46,610 bases of DNA from CAYUAG01 sp964554015 (GTDB taxonomy: Bacteria > Zhuqueibacterota > QNDG01 > CAYUAG01). Under the pieces are notes generated by a model that did not search any database, was not told the origin of the DNA, and saw only the letters and a list, made by a program, of their open reading frames with translations. The translations under genes and the position numbers were made by a program. Below, in pieces: positions 1 through 7,067 of this stretch (position 1 is its first letter; every line of letters begins with the position of its first letter). The DNA is taken from assembly GCA_964554015.1 (NCBI GenBank), contig CAZKMO010000005.1:1-46610 (forward strand), given 5' to 3'.

Positions 1-172
1 TGTTCACATCGTTGATACCATTCCCGTCAGCATCACAAAAATTGTCATTGACACCATCTTTGTTTCTGTCAACAAAGCCGATTTTCATGCTTCCGGATTG
101 GGCCCTAACCACAGCATAAGTAAAAAGGCATCCACTGGTTACAAATAGTAAAATTTTTTTTCTTAAATTCAT
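1..172 (-). CDS. Secreted Asp-rich calcium-binding repeat protein (partial, 3' end outside window)
   Basis: The minus frame from ATG at 172 stays open to the window edge (57 codons). It begins with a signal peptide: a basic MNLRKK start, then a hydrophobic run, then a VVRAQ-like cleavage region at about residue 25. The exported part has Asp/Asn-rich loops (FVDRNKDGVNDNF, DADGNGINDVN) like the EF-hand or thrombospondin type 3 calcium loops of the gene at 1909-2388, so the two are paralogs. The gene lies behind a strong terminator and has its own promoter with almost no leader. The end of the protein is not visible. Binding calcium is inferred from the loop pattern, and the role is unknown. Confidence 0.75.
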   Translation of the reverse strand, partial: MNLRKKILLFVTSGCLFTYAVVRAQSGSMKIGFVDRNKDGVNDNFCDADGNGINDVN

Positions 173-178
173 ATATAT

Positions 179-207
179 AATATACTTTTAATGAACCCTA
201 ATGTCAA
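179..207 (-). promoter_or_regulatory. Sigma-70-type promoter of the partial secreted-protein gene, probably giving a leaderless mRNA
   Basis: On the minus strand TTGACA (207-202) is followed by a 17-base spacer and TATATT (184-179). The -10 box ends only six bases before the ATG at 172. A start site at the usual distance would fall on or next to the start codon, and there is no room for a Shine-Dalgarno sequence. Confidence 0.65.
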
Positions 208-225
208 ATACTTTTCAGGGCATAA

Positions 226-270
226 AAAGACCGGGGACAGAGATGGAAAATTTCCCTGTCCCCGGTCTTT
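226..270 (-). terminator. Strong, probably bidirectional intrinsic terminator
   Basis: A perfect 15-base-pair stem (226-240 with 256-270, core GACCGGGGACAG) surrounds a 15-base loop. It is flanked by A-rich and T-rich sequence on both sides. It lies immediately after the stop codon of the Ig-like secreted protein gene (274) and before the promoter of the next gene, so it ends that transcript and insulates the two. GGGGACAG palindromes of this kind also occur as dispersed repeats in other bacteria, so it may double as a repeat element. Confidence 0.8.
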
Positions 271-273
271 TCT

Positions 274-1746
274 TTATTCAATAAGCAACATTCTTTTACA
301 GATAGAAACATCACCGGCTTTAAGCTGATAAATGAAAATACCTGAAGAAAGCAGCCGGCCTGCTTTATCCCTGCCATCCCAGGTTACCGAGTAACTGCCA
401 GGTGAACGGATACCATTAACCAGAGTGCGGATGTGTTGTCCCAACATATTGTATATGGTTAAGGTGACCAACTGTGTCCTGCTGCCACCCAGATAAAAAG
501 CAATACGTGTTTTAGGATTAAAGGGATTGGGATAGTTGGCATACAACCGATGCTGACGGGGAACATACGGGCTGTCCTGAGATATGCCTGTACAGGCACA
601 ATGGCTGGAGGTAATAACCAGATCAGAAAAATGTATTATATCAGCATAAATTTTATTCATAGCCGTATCAACCACAATATTGGTAATACCGTCTCCATTA
701 TATTCACCGGCTGTATTGTAGAAAAATATCCAGAGATCCTCTTCGGTGAGCCCCAGGGAATCCCAGAGCACCTCTTTATAAGGAAGAATAAGCTGAACCG
801 GCTCGGTGAAATAATACGGGCTTATAAGGATACCATTAACATAGACCTTGAAACTTATTCCATTGAGAATCTGATCGGCAAAGCTAACGGTTGAATCTGC
901 TCCAATAATGGCTGCCTCGGTTAAACTTATATCGATTTCAATATCTTCGGTGAGACTTCCCGGTGGAAAGACTATTTCACCTCCATTCAGTACATTCAGG
1001 GGAAAAGACAGACCGTGTATGACAAAAATATTGCTGTCATTAACTCTACAGCTGTCTCCCAGCATAACTCCATCCCGGTCCCGGAACCGAATGCGGATGG
1101 TATCTCTGGAGGCGGTGTCGGCAGTTGTGGAAACCAGAATATGGGTTGTGCTGCTGAATTTTGCCAGCGATGCTCTGATCAGTCCGGCTCCCTTGTCAGT
1201 GGCGGTAAAAAGACCGTCAGCAGTAAGGGTCCCGACCTGATTGCCCCGAAGACTCCAGGTTACTGTGGTATCGTGACTATTTCCGGCACTGTCAACCAGT
1301 GCTGCAGAAAACTGAACCGTTTCACCCATGGTTACCAGGGTGTCCGCAGGAGTAATTTCAAGATAAGACCACTCCGATCTTTGGGGATCTCCGCAGACAG
1401 TATCTATCACGGAAACATGAGCACTGGAATTGAGTTCACCGGCTGAAGCATAAACATATCCCTTGCCTCTTTCCACAGCCGTAAATGTACCGTTATCTGA
1501 AATTTCTCCGAATCCGGTTGCATCCACACTCCAGGTAAAAACAGTATCCGTTTCCTGCCCGTTCCTCTCAATAATGGTGGCACTGAACTGAACCTGGTCG
1601 TTGACCTGCACCCGCGCAGAGTGCGGTTCGATAACAATATGCCGTTTTCGTCTGGGTCCCTGACCAAACACCTGCTGAATACTCATCAGAAACAGTACCA
1701 ACAGTAAAAGACTTCTTGCACTGCCTGGTAACATTTTCTTAATCAT
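274..1746 (-). CDS. Secreted protein with two bacterial Ig-like domains and a C-terminal FlgD-like/type IX sorting-like domain
   Basis: I place the start at the ATG at 1746 (MIKKML), which has GGAGGG seven bases upstream. The ATG at 1761 overlaps that ribosome site itself. The 490-residue protein has a signal peptide to about residue 29 (FGQ). Two tandem Ig-like (BIG2-type) domains follow at about 35-115 and 128-208; each has a W-S core and an F-T-A strand. A ZU5-like beta domain covers about 240-385 (GGEIVFPPGSL, HFSDLVITS). The C-terminal 90 residues hold YPNPFNPKTRI and a FlgD-like Ig fold ending in SGIFIYQLKAG, typical of type IX secretion cargo in the FCB group. It is probably displayed on or released from the cell surface as an adhesin or structural protein. 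The ligand is unknown. Confidence 0.8.
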   Translation of the reverse strand: MIKKMLPGSARSLLLLVLFLMSIQQVFGQGPRRKRHIVIEPHSARVQVNDQVQFSATIIERNGQETDTVFTWSVDATGFGEISDNGTFTAVERGKGYVYASAGELNSSAHVSVIDTVCGDPQRSEWSYLEITPADTLVTMGETVQFSAALVDSAGNSHDTTVTWSLRGNQVGTLTADGLFTATDKGAGLIRASLAKFSSTTHILVSTTADTASRDTIRIRFRDRDGVMLGDSCRVNDSNIFVIHGLSFPLNVLNGGEIVFPPGSLTEDIEIDISLTEAAIIGADSTVSFADQILNGISFKVYVNGILISPYYFTEPVQLILPYKEVLWDSLGLTEEDLWIFFYNTAGEYNGDGITNIVVDTAMNKIYADIIHFSDLVITSSHCACTGISQDSPYVPRQHRLYANYPNPFNPKTRIAFYLGGSRTQLVTLTIYNMLGQHIRTLVNGIRSPGSYSVTWDGRDKAGRLLSSGIFIYQLKAGDVSICKRMLLIE

Positions 1747-1828
1747 GATGCAACCCTCCATTTTTATAATTAAAAAATATTACAGGGCTGTGCAAAATAT
1801 TCTTAAATCCATACCTCGTTTTATTAAC

Positions 1829-1864
1829 TGACTGATCTGCCACGGAGTTAATTCCGGTCAGTCA
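1829..1864 (-). other. Stem-loop downstream of the Asp-rich protein gene
   Basis: TGACTGA (1829-1835) pairs with TCAGTCA (1858-1864), with an inner CGGA/TCCG pair. It lies between the stop of the 1909-2388 gene and the start of the Ig-like protein gene. No clear U-tract follows on the minus strand, so it may be a weak terminator or a processing hairpin. A wider inverted pair, GGGCTGT near 1785 and ACAGCCC near 1881, encloses it. Confidence 0.35.
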
Positions 1865-1908
1865 ATCAATGGATTCATTCTGACAGCCCCGTAACCTTAC
1901 GTGATTAT

Positions 1909-2388
1909 TTACCGTCTGCCTCTGCCCCGGCCTCCTCGATTTGAGGAACCACCGGTTCCTCCACAGGCACCGCTTCCTCTCTGCCAATTATTCAGATAAC
2001 CTTGTCTGCTGTAACCCTGCCTTATCTTACGTCCGCTTCCGTCCCGGGGACGTACATAATCAGGATCTTTTCCGTTTGGTATTCCGTCTCCGTCAAAATC
2101 CTGAAAATAGTCATTGATGCCATCACCATCCGCATCCATAAAACCGTGTCTGTTTCCGATGCCTGTTCTGAGATAATCCGTATCCTGACCATTAGGGATT
2201 CCGTCACCGTCATAATCCGGGGCATTATCATTATATCCGTCTCCGTCTGCATCAACAAAATCTCTGCCGTAACCACCGGTGGGAACTCCGGATAAATCAT
2301 CGGTCTGGGCAAACATTACCTGACTTGTTACTGTCAGGACTAATAGTGTTATAACGGTTATAAACGAAAATTTAATACTCTGTTTCAT
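1909..2388 (-). CDS. Small secreted protein with DxDxDG calcium-binding-type repeats and a Gly/Arg-rich tail
   Basis: I chose the ATG at 2388 (MKQSIKF) because AAAGGAG lies just upstream. A longer frame from 2406 would put that site inside the gene. The 159-residue protein has a signal peptide to about residue 28 (MFAQ). It then has two near-identical modules of about 34 residues, each with DADGDG, N-D, DFDGDGIPNG and a D-Y-V/L-R ending. Such loops are known from thrombospondin type 3 and EF-hand-like calcium sites. The last 45 residues are Gly/Arg/Ser-rich with one Cys and no recognised fold. A sigma-54-type promoter lies upstream, and the regulator and kinase genes follow beyond it. It is a paralog of the gene at 1-172. 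The role is unknown; a cell-surface or matrix protein is a fair guess. Confidence 0.75.
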   Translation of the reverse strand: MKQSIKFSFITVITLLVLTVTSQVMFAQTDDLSGVPTGGYGRDFVDADGDGYNDNAPDYDGDGIPNGQDTDYLRTGIGNRHGFMDADGDGINDYFQDFDGDGIPNGKDPDYVRPRDGSGRKIRQGYSRQGYLNNWQRGSGACGGTGGSSNRGGRGRGRR

Positions 2389-2450
2389 TGTTTTCTCCTT
2401 TCTCATTTTATGTTATTTATTTTTAATTATCATCTACTGGTCTGTGAATA

Positions 2451-2467
2451 TGCAAAGGCTATACCAA
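2451..2467 (-). promoter_or_regulatory. Sigma-54 (RpoN)-type -24/-12 promoter
   Basis: The minus strand reads TTGGTATAGCCTTTGCA. The invariant GG (2465-2464) and GC (2453-2452) are separated by exactly 10 bases, and the -12 half TTGCA matches consensus, while the -24 half TGGTATA is weaker than TGGCACG. The predicted start is near 2441, about 50 bases before the ATG at 2388. A sigma-54 activator is encoded next door, which supports the call. Confidence 0.6.
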
Positions 2468-2522
2468 ATAAAATACCTATAATCTAAGACAATATTTTCC
2501 AGAGATTTACGTTGAGTTCTGA

Positions 2523-2582
2523 TTTTGCGACAGGATAATAATCTCGACAATTTTGTCGAATCAACTCGCCCATTAAGTCGAG
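2523..2582. promoter_or_regulatory. Candidate enhancer (UAS): palindrome with two partial half sites
   Basis: TCGACAA-TT-TTGTCGA (2544-2559) is a perfect 7-base inverted repeat. Related half sites lie on both sides: TTTTGCGACA at 2523-2532 and GTCGAG at 2577-2582. The centre is about 110 bases upstream of the start predicted for the sigma-54 promoter, a usual distance for NtrC-family enhancers. That the adjacent response regulator binds here is inference. Confidence 0.5.
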
Positions 2583-2735
2583 AAAATTGGAAATTGGTTC
2601 CATGATACTAAAAGGGAGAAAAACCTTATGGCAGTAATCTTTTTATACCCATTCAATTCGTTAAAAATTGATCCAAAGGAATTAACCTGAAATCATTCCA
2701 TAGGAATGATATAAAATATACTATTATTAAATTAT

Positions 2736-2772
2736 AATAAAAAAGCCTCTACGGATTATTCCCGCGAGGCTT
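2736..2772 (-). terminator. Intrinsic terminator of the response-regulator operon
   Basis: AAGCCTC (2743-2749) pairs with GAGGCTT (2766-2772), and on the minus strand a T-run follows (A-run before 2743 on the plus strand). It lies 31 bases past the regulator stop codon. Confidence 0.8.
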
Positions 2773-2802
2773 CTTAATCAATTACTTTGTTAAGACAATG
2801 AC

Positions 2803-4158
2803 TTATTTCATATTATATTTCTTCATTTTGTATCGTAAATTTCTTTCCGTAATTTCCAGAAATCTGGCAGCCTGACTTTGATTACCACCGGATTCCTGCA
2901 AGGCATGGCGTATCATATTTATTTCAAGAGCCTTCACCTGTTCGGGAAGGGAAGAACTTTCGGTACGGACCACTTCACTTTCTAATTGGGTAATATGGGG
3001 AGGCAAATCATCCAAGGTAATCATATCGGTTCTTGCCATTATCACACTCCGCTGCATAATATTTTCAAGTTCTCTGACATTACCGGGATAATCATATTTC
3101 ATGAGAATATCCATCACTTCTTTGGAGATCGATTTTATCTCTTTGTCTTCCTGGCTCCTGTATTTACGCAAAAAATGATCAGCCAGCAAGGGAATATCCT
3201 CCCGTCTTTCCCGCAGGGGAGGAATGTAGATAGGTACCACATTAAGCCGGTAAAAAAGATCTTCTCTGAATTGTCCCTTACGGATCATTTCTTCAAGATT
3301 CTGATTGGTGGCAGCGATAATACGTACATCAACCTCTATCTCTTCGGTACCGCCCACCCGCTGAAATGACTGTTCCTGCAAAACCCGTAGTAGCTTTACC
3401 TGACTTGATACAGGAATATCACCAATTTCATCGATAAAAAGGGTACCCTGATCCGCCTGTTCAAAACGTCCCCGGCGTTGCTTGTCTGCTCCGGTAAACG
3501 CACCCTTTTCATGACCGAAAAACTCACTCTCTATTAAATTATCCGGTATTGCAGCCACATTGATCGGAATAAATGATTTGTTTTTCCGGGAGCTGTTAAA
3601 ATGAATGCCTCGGGCAATAATCTCCTTTCCAGTTCCGCTTTCTCCTCGAAGCAGCACAGATGCCCTGCTGGCTGCTGTCCTTCCGGCCAGATTTATGACC
3701 TCTTCCATTTTTTCACTGCCGCTGACCACCTGCTTAAAATTATATCGATCCTGCAAAGCCGCCTTTAATTCCCTGTTCTCAGATAAAATTCTCTTCTTAT
3801 CTATAATTTTCTTTATGACAATATCCAGATAACTCAGATCAATTGGTTTTTGAATATAATCCTCAGCCCCGACTTTTATAGCTTCCACTGCATCCTCCAC
3901 TCTGCCGAAGGCAGTAATCATAACCACACTTATTTCGGGATTAATCTTCTTAACCTGCCGTAAGAGTTCCAGTCCGGTTATTTCCGGCATTCGTATATCC
4001 GTCAGAATGATATCAATTAACTGATCTTTGATAATTTGTAATGCTGCCTTACCATTCCCGGCGGTAAGTACTGTAATTGCCTTTTTTTTAAGATATCCGG
4101 ATAAGGTCTCCCTCTGTGCCTTCTCATCATCGACTATGAGTATGGTATTTTTCCTCAT
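2803..4158 (-). CDS. NtrC-family sigma-54-dependent response regulator
   Basis: This 451-residue protein has the full three-part layout. The receiver domain (about 4-120) has acidic D10/D11, phosphoacceptor D54, T82 and K104. The AAA+ domain (about 145-375) has Walker A GESGTGKE at 172-179, the sigma-54 contact loop GAFTGA at 219-224, and Walker B D243-E244. A Fis-type helix-turn-helix lies at the C-terminus (SGGNQSQAARFLEITERNL). When phosphorylated by its kinase it should oligomerise at enhancers and open RpoN promoters. Its ATG shares one base with the stop codon of the kinase gene upstream (TAATG), so the two are translationally coupled. A sigma-54-type promoter lies about 340 bases beyond its stop and is the obvious candidate target. 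Confidence 0.95.
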   Translation of the reverse strand: MRKNTILIVDDEKAQRETLSGYLKKKAITVLTAGNGKAALQIIKDQLIDIILTDIRMPEITGLELLRQVKKINPEISVVMITAFGRVEDAVEAIKVGAEDYIQKPIDLSYLDIVIKKIIDKKRILSENRELKAALQDRYNFKQVVSGSEKMEEVINLAGRTAASRASVLLRGESGTGKEIIARGIHFNSSRKNKSFIPINVAAIPDNLIESEFFGHEKGAFTGADKQRRGRFEQADQGTLFIDEIGDIPVSSQVKLLRVLQEQSFQRVGGTEEIEVDVRIIAATNQNLEEMIRKGQFREDLFYRLNVVPIYIPPLRERREDIPLLADHFLRKYRSQEDKEIKSISKEVMDILMKYDYPGNVRELENIMQRSVIMARTDMITLDDLPPHITQLESEVVRTESSSLPEQVKALEINMIRHALQESGGNQSQAARFLEITERNLRYKMKKYNMK

Positions 4159-6197
4159 TATTTGTCCTTTATGGGCAAGGTAATAGTAAATTGTGTTCCC
4201 TCTCCCTTGCGGCTGGTTACTTCAATACTCCCATTATGACGATTTATAATCTGATAAACAATTGCCAGTCCCATACCCAGACCTTCTTTACGGGTAGTAT
4301 AATAAAGATCAAATATTTTGTCAATATGCTCTGGGGAAATTCCCCTTCCGGTATCAGCAACAGTAATCAAATAGTTCTTCTTTTCAACCTTGGCAGAGAT
4401 GGTAATACACCCTTCACCGGAAATTGCCTCCAGACTGTTTTGAATCAAATTAATAAACACCTGTTTAATTTGACTAGTGTCGATATGTAACCTGGCATCA
4501 TTGATCACGGCAAGCTTCAGTTCAACATTTTTTACTTCTGTACTGCTTTTCATAATATTTACTACTTCCCCCATTAGCTCTTTTGCTGAGGTAACTTCCA
4601 GATTCAACGCTGCCGGCCGGGCAAATTCCAGAAAACGTCGGATTATTTCTTCACTTCTTTTTGACTCGTTGATCATGGTTTTAACCAAACTCTCGAATTC
4701 TTCTCTGTCTGCTGTAGGTTTGAATTCATTTAAGAACCGTTGAGCAATCATGCTGATGGCATTCACCGGATTTCTAATTTCATGAGCAACTCCGGCCGCC
4801 AGTCTTCCCATAGCACTCTGCTTCTCTTCCCGATGCAAAGCATCCTCCAACCTTTGTTGCTCGGTTAAATCAGTAACAACCAGAATAACCGTATCGATTA
4901 AACCCTGGTCATTTTTCAAAATGGAAGTACACAGGGAAAGGATCCTTTCCCTGTTCCGGATAACCACTTTTTCCCGAATCCGTTCAACCGGTCTTCCAGT
5001 CTCAAGTGATTCCTGTATCAGGGCAAAAGTTGACTGATTAATTGCGACAGCTTGTCTGCCAATAGCTTTTGAGGAAGAAATATGAAATATACTAGCGGCA
5101 GCATCATTAAAAACTGTAATCTTACCGGTTTTATCAACTGCTATAACCCCATCCTTCAAATTTTGCAAAATTTCACCCGTATGAGTCTGTACTCGTTTGT
5201 ACGCCTGAGAAAGAAGCCTGAGGTTCTGCCTGGATACAAAAAAACTTATTCCCGCAGCTCCTGCCAAAACATAAAGTAATACAATAAAAACTAACCGGTA
5301 ACGGGTATTTCTCAGAATCTGCCGATAGTGGGATGTTTCCAGTCCGATTCTGAATAAGCCAAAATTATTTTCTTCCACCAGAAAACCCCCGGCAATCTCA
5401 AACACATTTTTATTCTGCCACTTATAAAAACGGCTGCCCCTTGACTTGTTTTGATAAATTCCGGTAAGAAAGAAATCCGACTGAATCCGGCTCATAGAGG
5501 TAACAGCTGAACTTGCCAGCATAATTCCCACTGTATCCTGAAGAACTACATATTCGATACCGGGTTGATCCCCGATTTCCTGAATGAGTCTGCCAGGCCC
5601 AAGCTCTCTGCGAAATTTAATAAGTCTGGCCGCATCTCCCACCACAACAATAGCCCCTCCTCTTCTGCGCCTGGCAACCACCGCATACCGCTGCTGCAGA
5701 GGAGAACGCCCCTGCCGGAAACCGATTATCAAGGAATCAGGTGAATCCTGAGTAAGAAATTCTTTAACATCATTTTTCACTGCTGAAAACTTCTGATCCT
5801 CAGCATCATGAACTGAGGTACTGCTGAGAATGAGTTCTCCCGAGTTATTAAATATCAGAATCCTGTAAAGCGATGTCTCAGATGCTATTTCATCCAGTAG
5901 CGGTATGGAAATCTTCCTTTGAAAATCAAGTCGTTCAATCCAATAGGCATTATCCAATAGTCTTGACTGCATCAAAAGTTCTGTTTCCTCATAGGCAAGT
6001 ATAGATCTTTCTCCGCTGGCTATGAGTACATCCAAAAGAGTAAAGCCTTCATCTTCCAGTATAGAAACAAAATTTGATTTTGTTCTGGAGGACTCGAGCC
6101 AAGAGAAAGTGACAAACAGCAACAGAAGCAACCCTGCTGTTACCAGAACTGTAAATAGGCGAGGAGGAAGATCAATTTTCTTTTGGGGAAATTTCAT
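4158..6197 (-). CDS. Membrane sensor histidine kinase with PAS domain (NtrB/AtoS type), partner of the NtrC-type regulator
   Basis: The protein has 679 residues. One membrane helix lies at about 15-34 and a second at about 300-322, enclosing a large extracytoplasmic sensor region of about 265 residues with no family I recognise. A PAS domain follows (about 345-445), then HisKA with the phosphoacceptor H472 in VAHEIRNPVNAI. The HATPase domain has the N box (NLIQNSLEAI), the G1 box DTGRGIS and the G2 box GLGMGLAI. It should sense an envelope signal, autophosphorylate, and pass phosphate to the regulator whose ATG overlaps its stop codon. The ribosome site before the ATG is weak. Confidence 0.93.
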   Translation of the reverse strand: MKFPQKKIDLPPRLFTVLVTAGLLLLLFVTFSWLESSRTKSNFVSILEDEGFTLLDVLIASGERSILAYEETELLMQSRLLDNAYWIERLDFQRKISIPLLDEIASETSLYRILIFNNSGELILSSTSVHDAEDQKFSAVKNDVKEFLTQDSPDSLIIGFRQGRSPLQQRYAVVARRRRGGAIVVVGDAARLIKFRRELGPGRLIQEIGDQPGIEYVVLQDTVGIMLASSAVTSMSRIQSDFFLTGIYQNKSRGSRFYKWQNKNVFEIAGGFLVEENNFGLFRIGLETSHYRQILRNTRYRLVFIVLLYVLAGAAGISFFVSRQNLRLLSQAYKRVQTHTGEILQNLKDGVIAVDKTGKITVFNDAAASIFHISSSKAIGRQAVAINQSTFALIQESLETGRPVERIREKVVIRNRERILSLCTSILKNDQGLIDTVILVVTDLTEQQRLEDALHREEKQSAMGRLAAGVAHEIRNPVNAISMIAQRFLNEFKPTADREEFESLVKTMINESKRSEEIIRRFLEFARPAALNLEVTSAKELMGEVVNIMKSSTEVKNVELKLAVINDARLHIDTSQIKQVFINLIQNSLEAISGEGCITISAKVEKKNYLITVADTGRGISPEHIDKIFDLYYTTRKEGLGMGLAIVYQIINRHNGSIEVTSRKGEGTQFTITLPIKDK

Positions 6198-6380
6198 GTT
6201 GATTAATAACTTTTATGTAAATAATTTTACTCTGACTATACTGTTTATTATTAATACATATATATGAAATTTATATAATTAATTGAAATTATGCAAACTG
6301 TTTATATTATGATCATTTTTTAAGGAAAAGATTCTATAGTTTGTAAAAAAGTGGGATAATGAATAAAATAAAAGATAAAA

Positions 6381-6429
6381 GCATGCCCTGAGTACTTCGA
6401 CAAGCTCAGTACAGGCTTTGTCGAAGGGA
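6381..6429. repeat. REP-like repeat of the TELVEVLRA type, copy 1
   Basis: The core from 6385 to 6420 (GCCCTGAGTACTTCGACAAG and on through AGGCTTTG) is identical to 11777-11812. CTTCGACAA and TTGTCGAAG can pair into a hairpin. Its minus-strand translation gives KACTELVEVLRA, a peptide that turns up as spurious sequence in many bacterial genomes because this repeat is widespread. Confidence 0.75.
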
Positions 6430-6502
6430 CAAAAGACAAAATAACTATAATCATATAATAAATGAAATATTGGAATAGTGGAATAATGGAAGGGGGGGTG
6501 GT

Positions 6503-6725
6503 AATCCGGCATCTGGAAATCTGCGTTAAAAAATACGCTGTTTGGGAACGCCCGGAAGCAATGTATGTTTGAACCTGTGGAATTTTTATTTAAATCAAAA
6601 AAAATCTATAATAACCGAATACTCAATTTTTATTAATAATATTTTTTCCCTGAATTCCACAGGTGAGTTTACATTGCTTCAGTGAGCAAGCAGTGTATTT
6701 TAGCAGATTTCCAGCTTGCCGGATG
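6503..6725. repeat. Long imperfect inverted repeat (about 80-base arms), possible MITE or structured RNA
   Basis: The left arm (6503 to about 6586) and the reverse complement of the right arm (about 6653-6725) share, in the same order, ATCCGGCA, CTGGAAATCTGC, AAAATAC, GAAGCAATGTA and ACCTGTGGAATT. The blocks are separated by small mismatches and indels. The loop of about 65 bases is very AT-rich. On the plus strand seven Ts follow the right arm, as in a terminator. It could be a miniature inverted-repeat transposable element or an RNA that folds into one long hairpin. Confidence 0.7.
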
Positions 6726-6732
6726 TTTTTTT

Positions 6733-6760
6733 GGTTACTTTTTTTTAAAAAAAAGTAACC
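6733..6760. repeat. Perfect 28-base palindrome
   Basis: GGTTACTTTTTTTT is followed directly by its exact reverse complement. There is no loop, so on DNA it could extrude as a cruciform, and in RNA it would be A/U-rich. It lies eight bases past the long inverted repeat. Confidence 0.85.
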
Positions 6761-6840
6761 TTACAGACCTTTAATGCGCAATCAATGACGATTATTGTAA
6801 AAATGTTTGTAATGAAACTAAACCAATTTTCAAATTTGGA

Positions 6841-6905
6841 ATTTATGAGGTGCATTATTCTACTATTCCATTATTCCCTTATTCCCGCTTCTCTTTATTC
6901 CACTT
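6841..6905. repeat. Shared 20-base module plus ATTCC microrepeats, copy 1
   Basis: ATTTATGAGGTGCATTATTC at 6841-6860 recurs exactly at 11961-11980 in the same orientation. Both are followed by irregular runs of ATTCC units (CATTATTCC and CTATTCC variants). Confidence 0.75.
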
Positions 6906-7067
6906 CTTGAAAAACTGAAAATTTTTTTTCTTTTTATTTCTATATTCATCCAAAATTACTATATTTTAGACTATAATTGATTTACTAAACTAATAGCTGA
7001 AAAAATCGTATTATAATTTTAGAATGCAAATTATTCTCTACTGCATGTTCCCTGGAAAGGATATCTT

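Larger units (their letters stand above)
2389..2802. other. Gene-free regulatory stretch between the NtrC-type regulator and the Asp-rich protein
   Basis: No credible coding frame is present. The stretch holds the sigma-54-type promoter (2451-2467), a palindrome with partial half sites (2523-2582), a second palindrome (ATCATTCC, three-base loop, GGAATGAT at 2692-2710), and the terminator of the regulator gene (2736-2772). Confidence 0.6.
6198..7067. other. Gene-free repeat-rich stretch
   Basis: No convincing coding frame is seen. The stretch holds a REP-like repeat (6381-6429), short ATTCC-type microrepeats in both orientations (about 6470-6490 and 6855-6905), a long imperfect inverted repeat (6503-6725), a perfect 28-base palindrome (6733-6760), a 20-base module shared with 11961, and the upstream region of the phosphatase gene, with a TATAAT at 7012-7017 as a possible -10 box. 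Confidence 0.7.

Noticed and set aside
1015..1446. A 143-residue plus-strand frame inside the Ig-like secreted protein gene
   Set aside because: It is the antisense shadow of the real gene, with no ribosome site and no family-like sequence.
2002..2312. Overlapping frames rich in Ile/Val/Met within the Asp-rich protein gene
   Set aside because: They are other-frame readings of the GATGG-rich tandem modules; the DNA repetition comes from the protein repeats and is not a CRISPR or satellite.
6279..6512. A 77-residue frame containing ACTELVEVLRA
   Set aside because: It is the translation of the REP-like repeat, found in many genomes as a false gene; no ribosome site.
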